Source: Agapanthus africanus
Taxonomy: Eukaryota > Streptophyta > Magnoliopsida > Asparagales > Amaryllidaceae
DNA length: 64,000 nucleotides
Reading direction: 5' to 3'
Assembly: GCA_030015575.1 (NCBI GenBank)
Contig: JASDDO010000001.1
Location: 323,549,595-323,613,594, forward strand
Shown here piece by piece: positions 11,142 through 22,310 of this stretch. The notes beneath the pieces are model-generated. The model was not told where the DNA came from and made no database searches. It saw only the letters and a list, made by a program, of their open reading frames with translations. Both the position numbers and the translations under genes were made by a program. Position 1 is the first letter of the stretch, and the number at the start of each line of letters is the position of its first letter.

Positions 11142-13303
11142 TACGGGTTACTAGGCACTCTAATAAGGTTCTACAAGGCATCAATCATGCCCGATTTAAA
11201 ATGTAGCTGTGCCAAACAACCCTAACTAAGATCTTTAAACTAGAGATTAGGCGAAACAAAGCATGTTAAACACTTTAACATCTAAGAGTTTGGGATTACA
11301 ACCTTTGTAGTCCGGTCCTTCACTTCATAAGCTCCGTGTTGTGGTCCCTTCGCTGCGATCATCAAGTTCCAGACTCTAGAGAGGCTCCATGAAGAGAAAT
11401 ATGCAAGCTTGCTTCCGATCTTCGATAACTAAGATGATCTACCTTGAAGTTTCTTTAACACAAGCTCTCACTCACTAAATGAAGTGAACACCCTAATCTA
11501 AATGGCAAGGATAGATTAGGATGATGAAATAGGATTTTAGCTCTCATTTATTTTCTTATTCTCACTCATTTTCATCACTTAGCAAAAAGCTAGAAAGCAT
11601 TCTCATTGAAAGAAGAAGAAGGAAGAAGAAGATCATTTTCTTTTGTGATGAATAATGAAAACCATGGTGAGGTTAGAAATGCAACCATGGGTTAAGAATG
11701 AAGTCTTAACCCATGTAGAGAGTTAACTATGGTGAAGGGTTGGGTTGAGTTAAGCAAATATCTACACAAAATATCCAAAGTCAAAGTCAAAGCTTCAAGA
11801 AGCTTCTTGAAAGCTTCATGAAGACTTAACCCTAATCCAAACCCTAACCTTAATTAAACTCCACAAACCATGTTGCATTTATAACTATAACATGTTACAA
11901 TATTATATATCACATATACAATATTTATTGTAACAAAATATATCAATGTATTACCCGAGTAAGAAAAAGAATCTTTTAGTGAGCTTATATTAGTTAATGT
12001 AATTTAATATATAAAATATATAATTATACATTAAATTATCGAATCAACACTTGATCCGATAATCCGGCTATTTCACAAATAACCGACTAATATAATCTGA
12101 ATCAGTTCATCAAATCAACACTTGATCCGATGACCCGGCTATATCACATATACCCGGCCGATATCTCATATCGCGAGAATCAAATACGGTATCACATACA
12201 CATATTGTTCTTGGTCCCGTACATATCACATATGTGCTCCTACTCCGTTTTGCCTGAGCCAAGAAACCTCTGTGTAGGACTCTAAAGAATCGTCAATACG
12301 CCGGCAGTAGGTATGATCATATCAAACACCCACAAGCTGCAAGCGGTCAGCTAAACGCAACAGCCACCCAGGTATTGAGCGATCAGAAGATCAACAAGCA
12401 AGCTTGTACTTTCTCCTACGAATCCAGTCAGTAACACTCCCGTACAGTCCGGTCTCTTCGTCTGATATGTCGCATATCTTGCCTAGGGGTGGTAAACGTT
12501 AGACCCCAATAGCTTGATGAGTCGTGTCGATATGAGGTCTATAACAGTTCGAGAAACTACTGATAACACTTACCAGTAAATCTCAGCAACCCTGGCCAGG
12601 GATTTCCAGTTACAGCCAATCGAACACAGCGCAACATCAACTCCCTATACCGGGAGAGACGAATCCCCTCCTATCGCTCATTGCCTCCATGTGATTCGGG
12701 ACTGTACCCAAAAGCCACATTTTTGCACGCCCTCTTGGACGTGGTATGATGGAAATCAAAGCACACTGGGAATCACACAAGACTCTATGACGATCACGGG
12801 TCTACAGACTAACTTGTACCAGTGTCACCGGAGAACTGCCATCTGACGTGAAGTATAATACCATCTGGGAGTTCTCGGCGAGTCCGTCCAGTGTACCCAG
12901 TCTCTACTGAGCACCCATACACCATCCTTGATGTCAAACACCGATGGATATGGGATCATCCATCGCCCATCATATGGGTCAAGATGCGTATACGCTAGTC
13001 TATTCTGGTGTGTCGATGCCCTGTCTCGATACACCCACGATTAGGAACAGTTATAGGATGTACTCGTCAACTACCGTGGCCCCACTAGTATGATCTCATC
13101 ATGTCCCAGTAGTCGAGTACATATCATAAGGGCTTTATCAACATGTAATATAGAGACAATCAGAGTACAGGTTAAGATAAAGAGCAACCAGATAGCGTAC
13201 TATCATGTCGAGCAAGAAAGTCCTCCTTATATATGTCCAAGCATCCACTACAATATACATCGTATGTACAGTAATGGCCTCTAGGGCATACATATAACTA
13301 ACA
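11142..13303 (-). repeat. A1 5' LTR (family A)
   Basis: Complete LTR of about 2.16 kb. The inner end is decayed to TACGGGTTACTAGG from TGTAGGGTTCCTAGG, the outer end reads CATACATATAACTAACA. It contains the A-type hairpin pair (near 12034-12145), the shared block CTCTAAAGAATCGTCAATACG and the conserved GGTGGTAAACGT block at 12488-12499. It is more diverged from A2 LTRs than those are from each other. Confidence 0.9.
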
Positions 13304-14151
13304 ATCTACTCACCTGGTCCTTATCTGCTGAAGTCGATACCGCCATCCTCTTCTTCATCGTCCGAAGTCCACGTGAGAGGTACCTATATGCAAACATATA
13401 ATATCGTAAACCGAAATCGCGGATAAAAACCAAAACAGCACATGAAACGCGCATAAGTTAAAACCTATGACCCGCTCATGCAAAAGAACCAAATAATCCT
13501 CGACATCGGCATACAAACGCCGATTGATCGAGAAAAAAGCCAAACGTACCAATCGTGGTTTCACAACTCACTAATTATAAAATGAAATAAGTTGTAACTC
13601 ATCAAAACCTCAAAATAAATCAAATCGATTTATTTCCGAAAACCTAGAAAGCCACAATTTCCCGTATTAGCACAAATCTACATGTTTTAACAATTGTAGT
13701 GGCCACAATGCTCACTAATTATCTTAATCAAGTCACAAAAAATTAACTAGATTTTTAATTTCACTTATTTATTTTAATTCAAAAAACTAGTTTGCAAAAT
13801 TATTCAATTTTAACAATTTTAAAGTAACAATATACAAATCAACTACTAGACTAGATTTTTGCATATCATAAGATGCTAAAATACATCTCACAACCATCAT
13901 CAAATTATCACAACCCTAACATGATCCAAATCCTTCTCTTGAATTTTCTAAACTTGAAATTGGAACCATAATACTTACTAATTGAGTTTGATTTAAGTGC
14001 TTAAACAACAAATTAACTATAGGTTCAGAATTTATACCTCATAGATTGAAGATCAAACATGAATCTTACCCTCCCAAACTTGCTTCCATCCCCCAAGATC
14101 CATGCTATATTCGCTAAAGAATAATGGGTAAAGCTTAGATTTGGAGTTGGT
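13304..14151 (-). repeat. Gypsy-like LTR, continuation
   Basis: It starts ATCTACTCACCTGGTC, matching 41347-41362 in the gypsy solo LTR, and shares nearby CTTC-TCGTCCGA blocks. The rest is AT-rich with no coding signal and ends where A2 LTR sequence begins. With 4359-4883 it makes one gypsy LTR split by A1. The far end is truncated at A2. Confidence 0.55.
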
Positions 14152-16353
14152 TCTAGTGAGGTCTCACAAGGCATCAACCATGCCAATTTCAAAAATTCTA
14201 GGTGCCAAGAGACCCGACTACGGATCGTCGGCTAGAAGTTTAGGCGAAAAAGAAATCTAGTTAACAACTTAACAAAAGGGAAACGGAAATACAACCTTTG
14301 TAGATCCGGTGCTCCACCTCCATAGCTCCGCAACGAAGTCCCCTCGCTGTCCTAGTGAATTCCCGGGCTCTAGCGTCAGCTTCATCGGAGAATGGACGGG
14401 CTAGGTCGTCGACGACGTGCCGAAGATGATCTACGTCGAAGCATCACTAGATCGAGCTCCACCTTCACCAAGCCATGAATACTTGTGAAGGAAACACACT
14501 CTACTACTTGGCAAGAGGTAGAGGATGGAGAAATAGGAAGTGGGTAGACTTTAGAATTGGATTTCTCACTCATTTCATCAATCCACCATTGATGAAGTCA
14601 AGGTTTTCTTCTTGAGTTCAAGGAAGAAGAAGAAGAAGAAAAAATATGATAAGTTAATTCAAAAATGAAAAGAATAATGAATTCTTATCATAATAGAACC
14701 ATGGTTAGGTGTAGAGAATTAATTAGGGTTAAGTGGAATGGTTAGGTTTAAGCATGAGACAAAATGGTTACAAAGTCAAAGTGTTCATGAAACTTCATGA
14801 ATAAAACAAAACATGCCACCATTTTATCATTTGCTTTTCTTTTTCCAAAAGAATAAATAAATGAATAAAATGAATAAGGAAAAAGTAAACCCTAACCATT
14901 TCATTAACCAAGGTTTAATTCTTTACACTTAACCAAAAGGGATGTATCATCAAACATGATACAAGCAAGTGCACAAAATCATATCGCATATGCAATGCGC
15001 ACAAATCGAGCGAGAAAATCCATTTAAAGTGAACCGATACTAGTTAATGCAAAGTAATATATCAAATATATAATTATACATTAAATCATTAAATCAACAC
15101 TTGATTTAACGATCCGGTCATATCGCATATAACCGACTAGTATCTAATGTATCGGCTTATCGAATCAATCCTTGATTCGATAACTAGGTTATATCGCATA
15201 CAACCATTCGATACATTCATCGCGAGAATAGAATACGGTATCACATATACGTATTATTCTCGGTCCCGCACATATCTCATATGCGCTCCTATTTCGTTTC
15301 GCTTGAGCCAGGAAACCTCTGTGTAGGACTCTAAAGACTCGTCAATACGCCGGCAGCAGATGATGATCATATCAAGCACCCACACGCCGCAAGCGGTCTG
15401 CTAAACGTAACGGCCACCCGGGTATTGAGCGATCTGCAGATCGACGAGCAAGCCCGCTCACACTCCAGTGAATCCAACCAGTAACACTACCGTACAGTCC
15501 GGTCTCGTCGTCTGATATGTCGCATATCTTGCCTAGGGGTGGTAAACGTCAGACCCCAATAGCTCGATAAGTCGTGTCGATATGAGGTCTATAACAATTC
15601 GAGAAACTACCGGTAACACTTACCAGTAAATCTCAGTAACCCTGGCCAGGGATTTCCTGTTATAGCCAATCGAACACAGCGCAACATCAACCCCCTATAC
15701 CGGGAGAGACGAATCCCCTCCTATCGCTCATTGCCTCCATGTGACTCGGGACTGTACCCAAAAACCACCGTTTTGCACCCCCTCTTGGACGTGGTAAGAT
15801 GGAAATCAAAGCACAGTGGGAACCACACAAGACTCTATGACGATCTCGGGTCAACAGACTACTCTGTACCAGTGTCACCAGAGAACTGCCATCTGACGTG
15901 AGGTATAATACCATCTGGGAGTTCTCGGCGAGTCCGTCCAGTGTACCCAGTCTCTACTGAGCACCCGTATATCATCTCTGATGTCAAACACCAATGGATA
16001 TGGGATCATCCATCGCCCATCTGTATGGGTCGAGAAGGTATACGCTAGTCTACTCTGGTATATCGATGCCCCGTCTCAATACACCCACGACTAGGGACTT
16101 TGAAGGATGTACTTATAGACTATCTGTCCCCACTAGTATGATCTGCATCATAGTCTAGGTAGTCAAGTACACATCCTAATGGCTTTACCAACATGTAACA
16201 GAGAGACAATCAATGTACACGTTAAGGTAAAGAGTAACCAGATAGCATACTATCATGTCGAGCAAGAAAGTCCTCCCTATATATATCCCAGCATCCACTA
16301 CAATTTACATCCAATGTACAGTAATGGCCTCTAGGGCATACATATAACTAACA
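14152..16353 (-). repeat. A2 3' LTR
   Basis: Begins inside the LTR at TCTAGTGAGGTCTCAC (equivalent to 22329 in the partner), so the outermost 18 bp are missing; ends CATATAACTAACA. A GAA microsatellite at about 14626-14642 is one repeat longer than in the partner LTR. Hairpins at 15089-15109 and 15158-15182 are perfect. Confidence 0.9.
15089..15200 (-). other. Paired hairpins in A2 3' LTR
   Basis: Two perfect hairpins, arms TTAAATCAA/TTGATTTAA (15089-15109) and an 11-bp arm pair TATCGAATCAA/TTGATTCGATA (15158-15182), each with a 3-nt loop. Each is followed by a GGT..ATATCGCATA..ACC segment that can also fold. The unit looks tandemly duplicated. Confidence 0.7.
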
Positions 16354-16369
16354 ATCTCCCACTTGCACT
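16354..16369 (-). promoter_or_regulatory. Polypurine tract (A2)
   Basis: The complement reads AGTGCAAGTGGGAGAT, adjoining the 3' LTR. Confidence 0.85.
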
Positions 16370-16429
16370 AGGGCCATCTGTAGCAGTGGTTGCAGTATCT
16401 CATACTCAACCATCCCATAAAAGTCTCTC

Positions 16430-16935
16430 TCTGGGAACAGGCCTTTGTGAGTGGATCCGCTGTGTTGTCCTCTGAGTCTACTCTCCTGACCTCGATCACC
16501 CTGGAGATCAACTATCTCCATGATCAGGTGATGCTGCCTCAGAATATGTCTGGATCACTGATGGGATCGGCGTTCCTTGGCATAAGCCACAACTCCATTG
16601 TCTCACAATGGTTGGAACGTAGTTCATCTCATAAACCAATATACACCCAAACATCCTCTTTGGTAGCATGTTAAGTAGCGATGTATCCTGCCTTTATCGT
16701 CTAGTTTGTCACGGTATCTAGCTTGGAACTCTTCCAACATACCGTCCCTTTACTGAGGGTAAAGACAATGCCTGTGACTGACACTCAGTCGTCTTTATCA
16801 CCCTGGAACCCTCCCAGTGATTCTCCCCAGGATCGGTTGATACCGTCTCACAACAACTAGTGAGAATCCTAACATCCATTTAGATCTATCTCATAGATCC
16901 AAAACCCAGGATTTAGGAGGTATCACTTTGATCCT
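16430..16935 (-). pseudogene. Copia RNase H relic (A2)
   Basis: The ADPLT-type tail is encoded near 16446-16460, with the same neighbouring blocks as A1 and A3. Open frames are short and interrupted, so no RNase H could be made. Confidence 0.7.
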
Positions 16936-16945
16936 ATGTGGAGAA

Positions 16946-17444
16946 TCATTGTGATAAGCGGAGATTGATCGAGCGTAGCATAGGAAACTCTTTCCCTATC
17001 GAGAGTATGTCATCCACGTACTCTACGAGGATTATCACCATACTCCCTACTACCTTTTTATATATACAAGGTTCATCTACCATTTTGATGATGTCAACTT
17101 CTTTGACTAATCCATCAAAACAGATGTTCCAACTCCGCGATGCCTGCTTTATCCTATAAAGCATCTTGCACACGTTTCCGCTGCTCCCACTGTCTACGAG
17201 GCCCTCTGGCTGTGTACTTATAGACGCATTCTTCTAAAACATCATTTAGAAAAGCAGTCATGACACCCAACCACCAGATATCGTAGTCATGGTATGTAGC
17301 CGTAACAAGTAGGATCTGGATGGACTTAAGCATAGTTGCTTGAAAAGGTTTCATCATTATCCACACCTGGTCAATGATGCAATCTTTAACAAGTCTAGCT
17401 TTGAAAGTCTCAACTTTTCCATCTACACCAAGTAATCTTCTCAA
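16946..17444 (-). pseudogene. Copia reverse transcriptase relic (A2)
   Basis: Two minus-strand frames. The first (17444-17154) includes a block like VWIMMKPF..TMLKSIQILL, then WLGVMTAFLN, with Gly for the first catalytic Asp. The second (17173-16946) reads YRIKQASRSWNICFD, DEPCIYKK and the active-site box YVDDILSIG at 17020-17009. The break lies in the VY-TQPEG block as in A1 and A6. Confidence 0.9.
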
Positions 17445-17604
17445 GATATACTTGCTCCTGATGGGGATTTAACCCTTCAGATATAGCAACCAAAGTCCAT
17501 ACTTTGTTGGTGTATAAGGATTCCACCTCAGATCGATAAACATCCAACCATTCTTACAGAGTCTCACTCCTGATGGCCAGCTCGAAACTAGTTGGGTCAT
17601 CATC

Positions 17605-17850
17605 TCATGATGCAATCCTCGCTCCCACTGTCATCGAGAAACCGAAGTATCTCTCAGGTGGGTGAGGAACCCTACTAGATCGGCGGAGAGGTTGAGGTTC
17701 GTTGGTTTCTATTGAATCCTTTAGTTCTACCAAATCATCTGCTGTAATTTGTATAGCTGGAACCTTTCCATTTGTACATAACAGACCTTGCCTCGAGCTT
17801 GTCCGGATTTTGCTTTTAGACATAGGCCGGACAACCCCAAATCTTAACAA
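17605..17850 (-). pseudogene. Integrase-RT linker relic (A2)
   Basis: The minus strand reads VRPMSKSKIRTSSRQG, then a low-complexity acidic stretch and LRRSSRVPHPPERYFGFSM. The last block is the characteristic basic motif just upstream of RT in Angela-like elements. Confidence 0.75.
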
Positions 17851-18139
17851 ACTTAAGACATGGGCTCTTCCCTTTCCATATCACATATGAAGTGGGAGGC
17901 AACTGATTTGATTTGAACCCTTTTCAATAGGTATGCAGCTTCTCAAGTGCATAACTCCCAAAAGGAAATAGGTAACTCAGTAATACTCATCATAGAGCAC
18001 ACCATAACATATAGGGTGTGATTGCTCAGCCCCGATATACCATCGTGCTATGGTGTATACGGAGGAGTAATGCTGAGAGAGAATCTCATTCTCCTTTAGA
18101 ATAGTCCAGGAATTTCATACACAAGTATTCTCCTCCCTG

Positions 18140-18440
18140 ATCACATCAAAGGACATAATACTTATACCCGTATTTTGGTTCTCTACTTCTAACTTATATT
18201 CTGTGAATATCTCAAAAGGTTCGGACTTGTGTTTCAACAGGAACATAGGTCTGAAACTCGAAAGATCATCAGAGAAGGTAATGAAGTATAAAGAACCAGT
18301 GCTGGCATGTGTAGACAGGGGAATTTACATACATCAACATGTATCATCCCAAGAGTTTACTAACTCTTTCTCTGTTTCCAATAAACAGGGCTATGGTCAT
18401 TTTATCTTTGTGACATGACTGGCAAGTTTCATAAGATGTA
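18140..18440 (-). pseudogene. Copia integrase core relic (A2)
   Basis: Same position and sequence as A1 7080-7400, including a region matching YFIT..DDLS and LKHKSE blocks, with additional stops. An apparent plus-strand frame at 18203-18418 is its antisense shadow. Confidence 0.7.
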
Positions 18441-18859
18441 AATTCAAACTGATTTAAATATACATCTACATGTAACTTCAGCTAGTCGGGTCGCATTGAT
18501 ATGACCTAGTCTACAATGCCTCAAGAAGGATTCGTTCAGTTCTGAACTCTTCCTCTTGTGTGTGTTCTATATACTAAAGAACTGTAGTTTGATTTAGAAC
18601 ATCAATGCTTTTAGATAACGTGCCTGATGCGATCAACTTTTGATATAGGAAATATTCAAAACATTATCCAACAATACAAAATTTTATCATTTCTTTACTA
18701 ATAAAGAGACTGATATGATTTTGTATATCAGGTTCGGTATCTAATAACATTCGTTCAGAATCAATGTATTGGTAATACAGGGTGACAGTGACCGACAGAC
18801 TTGGCTGCAACACTTGCCCCGTTTTCTGCCTCATGAAACTTATCACCCGTTCTCAGTTC

Positions 18860-19118
18860 TCTACCTATCTGTAGCCCTATGTAACAGATTACATATCTGG
18901 GATCCTGATCTGGTATTACATACCCAGGACGTAAAGGATACTGAGAAACAGTTCTTTGTAATGAACATACCCGAAGATGATGCATCAGCATGCACTCTCT
19001 TCGTTTGGGCGGCACGGGAATTCTGGTAATCCCCAATTTCCTGCTCTGTCTTATAACAATTATAAGTTGGAGCGGGACCAACGTTCCCCAGCTCTGTATA
19101 ACAAGCGGGTTCGGTCAA
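18860..19118 (-). pseudogene. Copia protease relic (A2)
   Basis: An 85-codon minus-strand frame ends with SFTSWVCNTRSGSQICNLLH. The motif equivalent to LDTGCGSHIC has become CNTRSGSQIC, so both the catalytic Asp and the Gly are lost. The frame is otherwise open across this block, unlike A1, which has a stop here. Confidence 0.75.
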
Positions 19119-19595
19119 TAATCCGTATTATTATCTTGATTAAGGCGTGATATGGTCGCTACCTGGAGAGAGAGAGAAGAAAACACTCAGCGTGCGCTCT
19201 TGCAAGAATAGATTGGTTATTATTTTATCTAATCAGGATGGCTCCCACTGCTTTTTATCAAATCTTCCTTCAAACCCTAAAAGGAAAGACTAGCCGGGAT
19301 GAATTACACACTACAAGTTCGCCAATCTTTCAGCCAGGCCAGTGTCGGTACTTTGAGAGAGGTCCCCCGTGCTTTCGCACGAACCTAATTAATGTAAACC
19401 TCGTTTTCCCAGAGGCGTAACCCTGTTGACACCTTTCTAGACACCTACTTGATCGGCTAATTGTAATGTATAAAACTCTCCCAGGAGTAACTCTTACTCG
19501 CAGCGGGTATCGGGATCCAACTATTTCATAGAAGGTATACAATCTCATTACAAATTTCAACACTTGAAATTCCCGATAATATTTTGCCCCTAACC

Positions 19596-19810
19596 TCCTA
19601 TGACCTTGACAAAGGCCAACAAACCATAGGATGCTAGTCAAGTTCAACCCGTCATTTCCTGATTGAATTAAACCCACCCGCACGGCCCTTGACAAAGGCC
19701 AACAAGGTCGCACGACTACCCTAACCCAATCTGCATCATATGCATAAGCAGATAAGCACCAGTTAGCTACCGCACACTGCGCCTTGACAAAGGCCAACAA
19801 ACGCAGCACG
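19596..19810 (-). repeat. Three-copy CCTTGACAAAGG motif (A2)
   Basis: Cores at 19604-19622, 19687-19705 and 19782-19800 all read CCTTGACAAAGGCCAACAA. Outer stems are TCCTATG/CATAGGA for the first and CTGCG/CGCAG for the third. The three cores agree with each other but differ from A1, B1 and B4. Confidence 0.75.
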
Positions 19811-19946
19811 AATACTAACTACTACTTATCTGAAATGACGGAGGGCTACGACAGGTTTTTCTGAAAACCTATTGCGTAATGAACTTGATATCGTTGTAGA
19901 ATCAAATGATTTTAAAATGGAGTGTTTTTTAGGCTTTTCTAGTTTT

Positions 19947-20187
19947 GCTAAAGGAGTCACTCCTGGTGAAGGGATCGTCGGTCCTTTCCTCGTCGAATGA
20001 GGTGCGGGATATATCATATATATCGCTGTACAAAGCAAAAACACTTAAAAGCAATCAAAAGACAAACCGAGTGTGTAGCATCTGCCAGTTATTGCTAAAG
20101 GAGTCACTCCCGGTGAAGGGATCTCGGTCCTTTCCTCATCGAATAAGGTGCAGGATATATCACATATACCGCTGTGCAAGGCAAAAA
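19947..20187 (-). repeat. Duplicated hairpin module (A2)
   Basis: Copies at 19947-20040 and 20094-20187. The first stem is AAAGGA/TCCTTT in both copies (19950-19955 with 19982-19987; 20097-20102 with 20128-20133), a paired change relative to AAAGAG/CTCTTT in A1. Confidence 0.8.
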
Positions 20188-22061
20188 ACTGTAGCTACCT
20201 GTTTTATTTTGAAATTCGATTCTACAACATCTTAGGTTTCTTTTATTTCATTAATCATATTAATGAAGTCCCATCATTTAAATACCTAAACATCACAGAT
20301 AAATACGACGTACACTTATGCCATCCGCATTCGCCTCGATGTTCCCTCGTGCACCGTTAGGTTAGGTAACTAACGGCAGAGCGGGGCAGGGCTAGCGCGG
20401 GTGTAAAACATAAGTAACGCCTATATAATATATCATATATACTATATACTGTATCTATCATAGAACATCACATGATCACATCACAGATATCGCAGCAGAA
20501 GAATCATATGAAATATTGGATATACAAGGACGTCCGTGTTTTCAATACGAGCCAGTATAAAACACGGATTCCACGGTCGCGATGAATAGCCAAACCCACA
20601 CCCCTAGACCCCTATGAGAGCGGCAAGCAACCCTACCAATTCTGGAGTTAGGAGACCCGGACTCGACTCCTCGAGTTGGTCTCCCACAGGACTCCAGAAC
20701 CCGGTTACTTGTGCCCTCCTCCTTGGGTCTATCCTAGTGCAGAAAAGTAAATAATATACAAAGGGTGACAACTTCCGCAACCTGGAAGCGCCCCAATAAA
20801 AGAATATTACATACAAGTTTTTACATGAATGGAAATGAAAAACACTCATCTCACATAAAATACCCCGGCTATTCAAACACACGATCCAATATAACATATC
20901 CAGCAACACATAACATCACATGTCATCAACGTAAGTAAATATGCGCATCCCAATTGTCGTTGACATATAGCAACGAAACCGGCGATATCACATATTACAC
21001 TTACGGTCACAGAAAAAAAAGGTGTAAAACTACAACAGTTGGAATCCTTAACCACCTCAGACATCGCATGCCTGACCAAATGAATTTCTTTAGACATCGC
21101 ATGCCTAACAATTATAAACCCCGCATTTTAGTCTCAAAATCGAAAACACTTTTCAATATTAAGTCGGGCAATTCAACAAGATTCCCGACATCCTGATCGA
21201 ATGCTCGTCGCAAACTTTAGTAGGCGGCCGCACCCCCGACGCCTTCGACGAAGTGCACCAAGGTGGAACACCGCTACCGCGAGCACCCGAACGGATGCTT
21301 TCGGCGACGGGGTTCTCCTACAGTCACTTGGTCGGGGCTATAGAGTGAGGCTGTCTATTAAGTTTACCCGGCGAGTATCCGCGTACGCTACGTGATTGCG
21401 ACGGACTTTTGATCACATCAAAATTCCATGGCAACCGATCAAGTGAGACTAAACTGCTATGTTTATAACATTCATTCAGTTATCTCATAACTTCTTGTGA
21501 ATTCCAATTATTGTATCACATTCCGGATAAATAGAAAATGTTAAACTTTCCGATCGAACAATCGAACACCCAAGTTTTCCCGAAACAGGTCAACACATGA
21601 AATAAGTCTAACAACATTCAGTTCGTGCCTCAGTACCAACGGTCCAGCCGTAGAAGGATCAAGCCAACGCCTCACATGTGGCATGCCGTACTGCCCCAAA
21701 CCCGAAGGTTCAAAGGGCAGTTCAAGACGGTCACATAATCGAGTTAAGGTTTGTTGTCTTCTAGAGGGTCCATCGCGTTACTTGCACTACTTAGAACGTC
21801 GTTAAACTACGGAAAAATCCAACACTTGGAAATTTCCCGACAGGGGAAAAATTGGGTATTTATATCCGGTCGAACTTTTTAACATATTCTAAAAATACCC
21901 GGAAAAGCACACCGACAAAAATTAGACGGTCCGATCGAATACACCGAGTCCCCAATACAACCCAGAAAATACAACTCTGGAATAAATATTAAAAACATCC
22001 AGAACACACAAGAAACACCAACAGAAACAACTGAAGAAAACACACATCCTAATCATCACAG

Positions 22062-22114
22062 ACGGCCGCGGAACCGCCGCAAAAGGGGGGTCAACGCCGC
22101 GGTTCCGCGGCCGT
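22062..22114 (-). other. GC-rich stem-loop after primer site (A2)
   Basis: A perfect 16-bp inverted repeat: ACGGCCGCGGAACCGC at 22062-22077 and its complement at 22099-22114, enclosing a 21-nt loop. It ends about 184 nt from the primer site. Confidence 0.8.
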
Positions 22115-22297
22115 ACTGTTGAATTAGGTTGTCGTTTTCTCCAGTTTTTCTTAGAATTTCCTGCACATTTCTCTGCATATTTTTAATCCCAAAAAATCCA
22201 CATTTTACAGAAATGTCCAAAGAGCATGTTAAGGGTTTGGGTTTCGGGTCGATCGGACTTCAAATTCCATCGGGACTTCGCCTAAGGCTCTAGCTAG

Positions 22298-22309
22298 GCT
22301 CTGATACCA
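22298..22309 (-). promoter_or_regulatory. Primer-binding site, tRNA-iMet (A2)
   Basis: TGGTATCAGAGC on the minus strand, one base from the LTR at 22311. Confidence 0.9.
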
Positions 22310-22310
22310 C

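Larger units (their letters stand above)
4884..13303 (-). mobile_element. Copia element A1 (3' LTR truncated)
   Basis: A minus-strand family A element. From right to left: 5' LTR 11142-13303, primer site 11129-11140, a ~3 kb non-coding leader, protease, integrase, linker, RT and RNase H relics, purine tract 5198-5213, and only the outer 314 bp of the 3' LTR. Gene order PR-INT-RT-RH is that of Ty1/copia. The pol part spans under 3 kb and has stops and frameshifts. I see no gag with a CCHC zinc knuckle. Right flank ATCTACTCACCTGG is gypsy LTR sequence; the left duplication is lost with the truncated end. Confidence 0.85.
19120..22297 (-). other. A2 long leader, no recognisable gag
   Basis: About 3.2 kb with only shadow frames (for instance 19330-19809). 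It aligns with the A1 leader over most of its length and in blocks with B1 and B4. At 20310-20410 it has a GTGTTCGC-like conserved block with the hairpin CGTTAGGTTAGGTAACTAACG region found also in B1 and B4. Confidence 0.65.
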
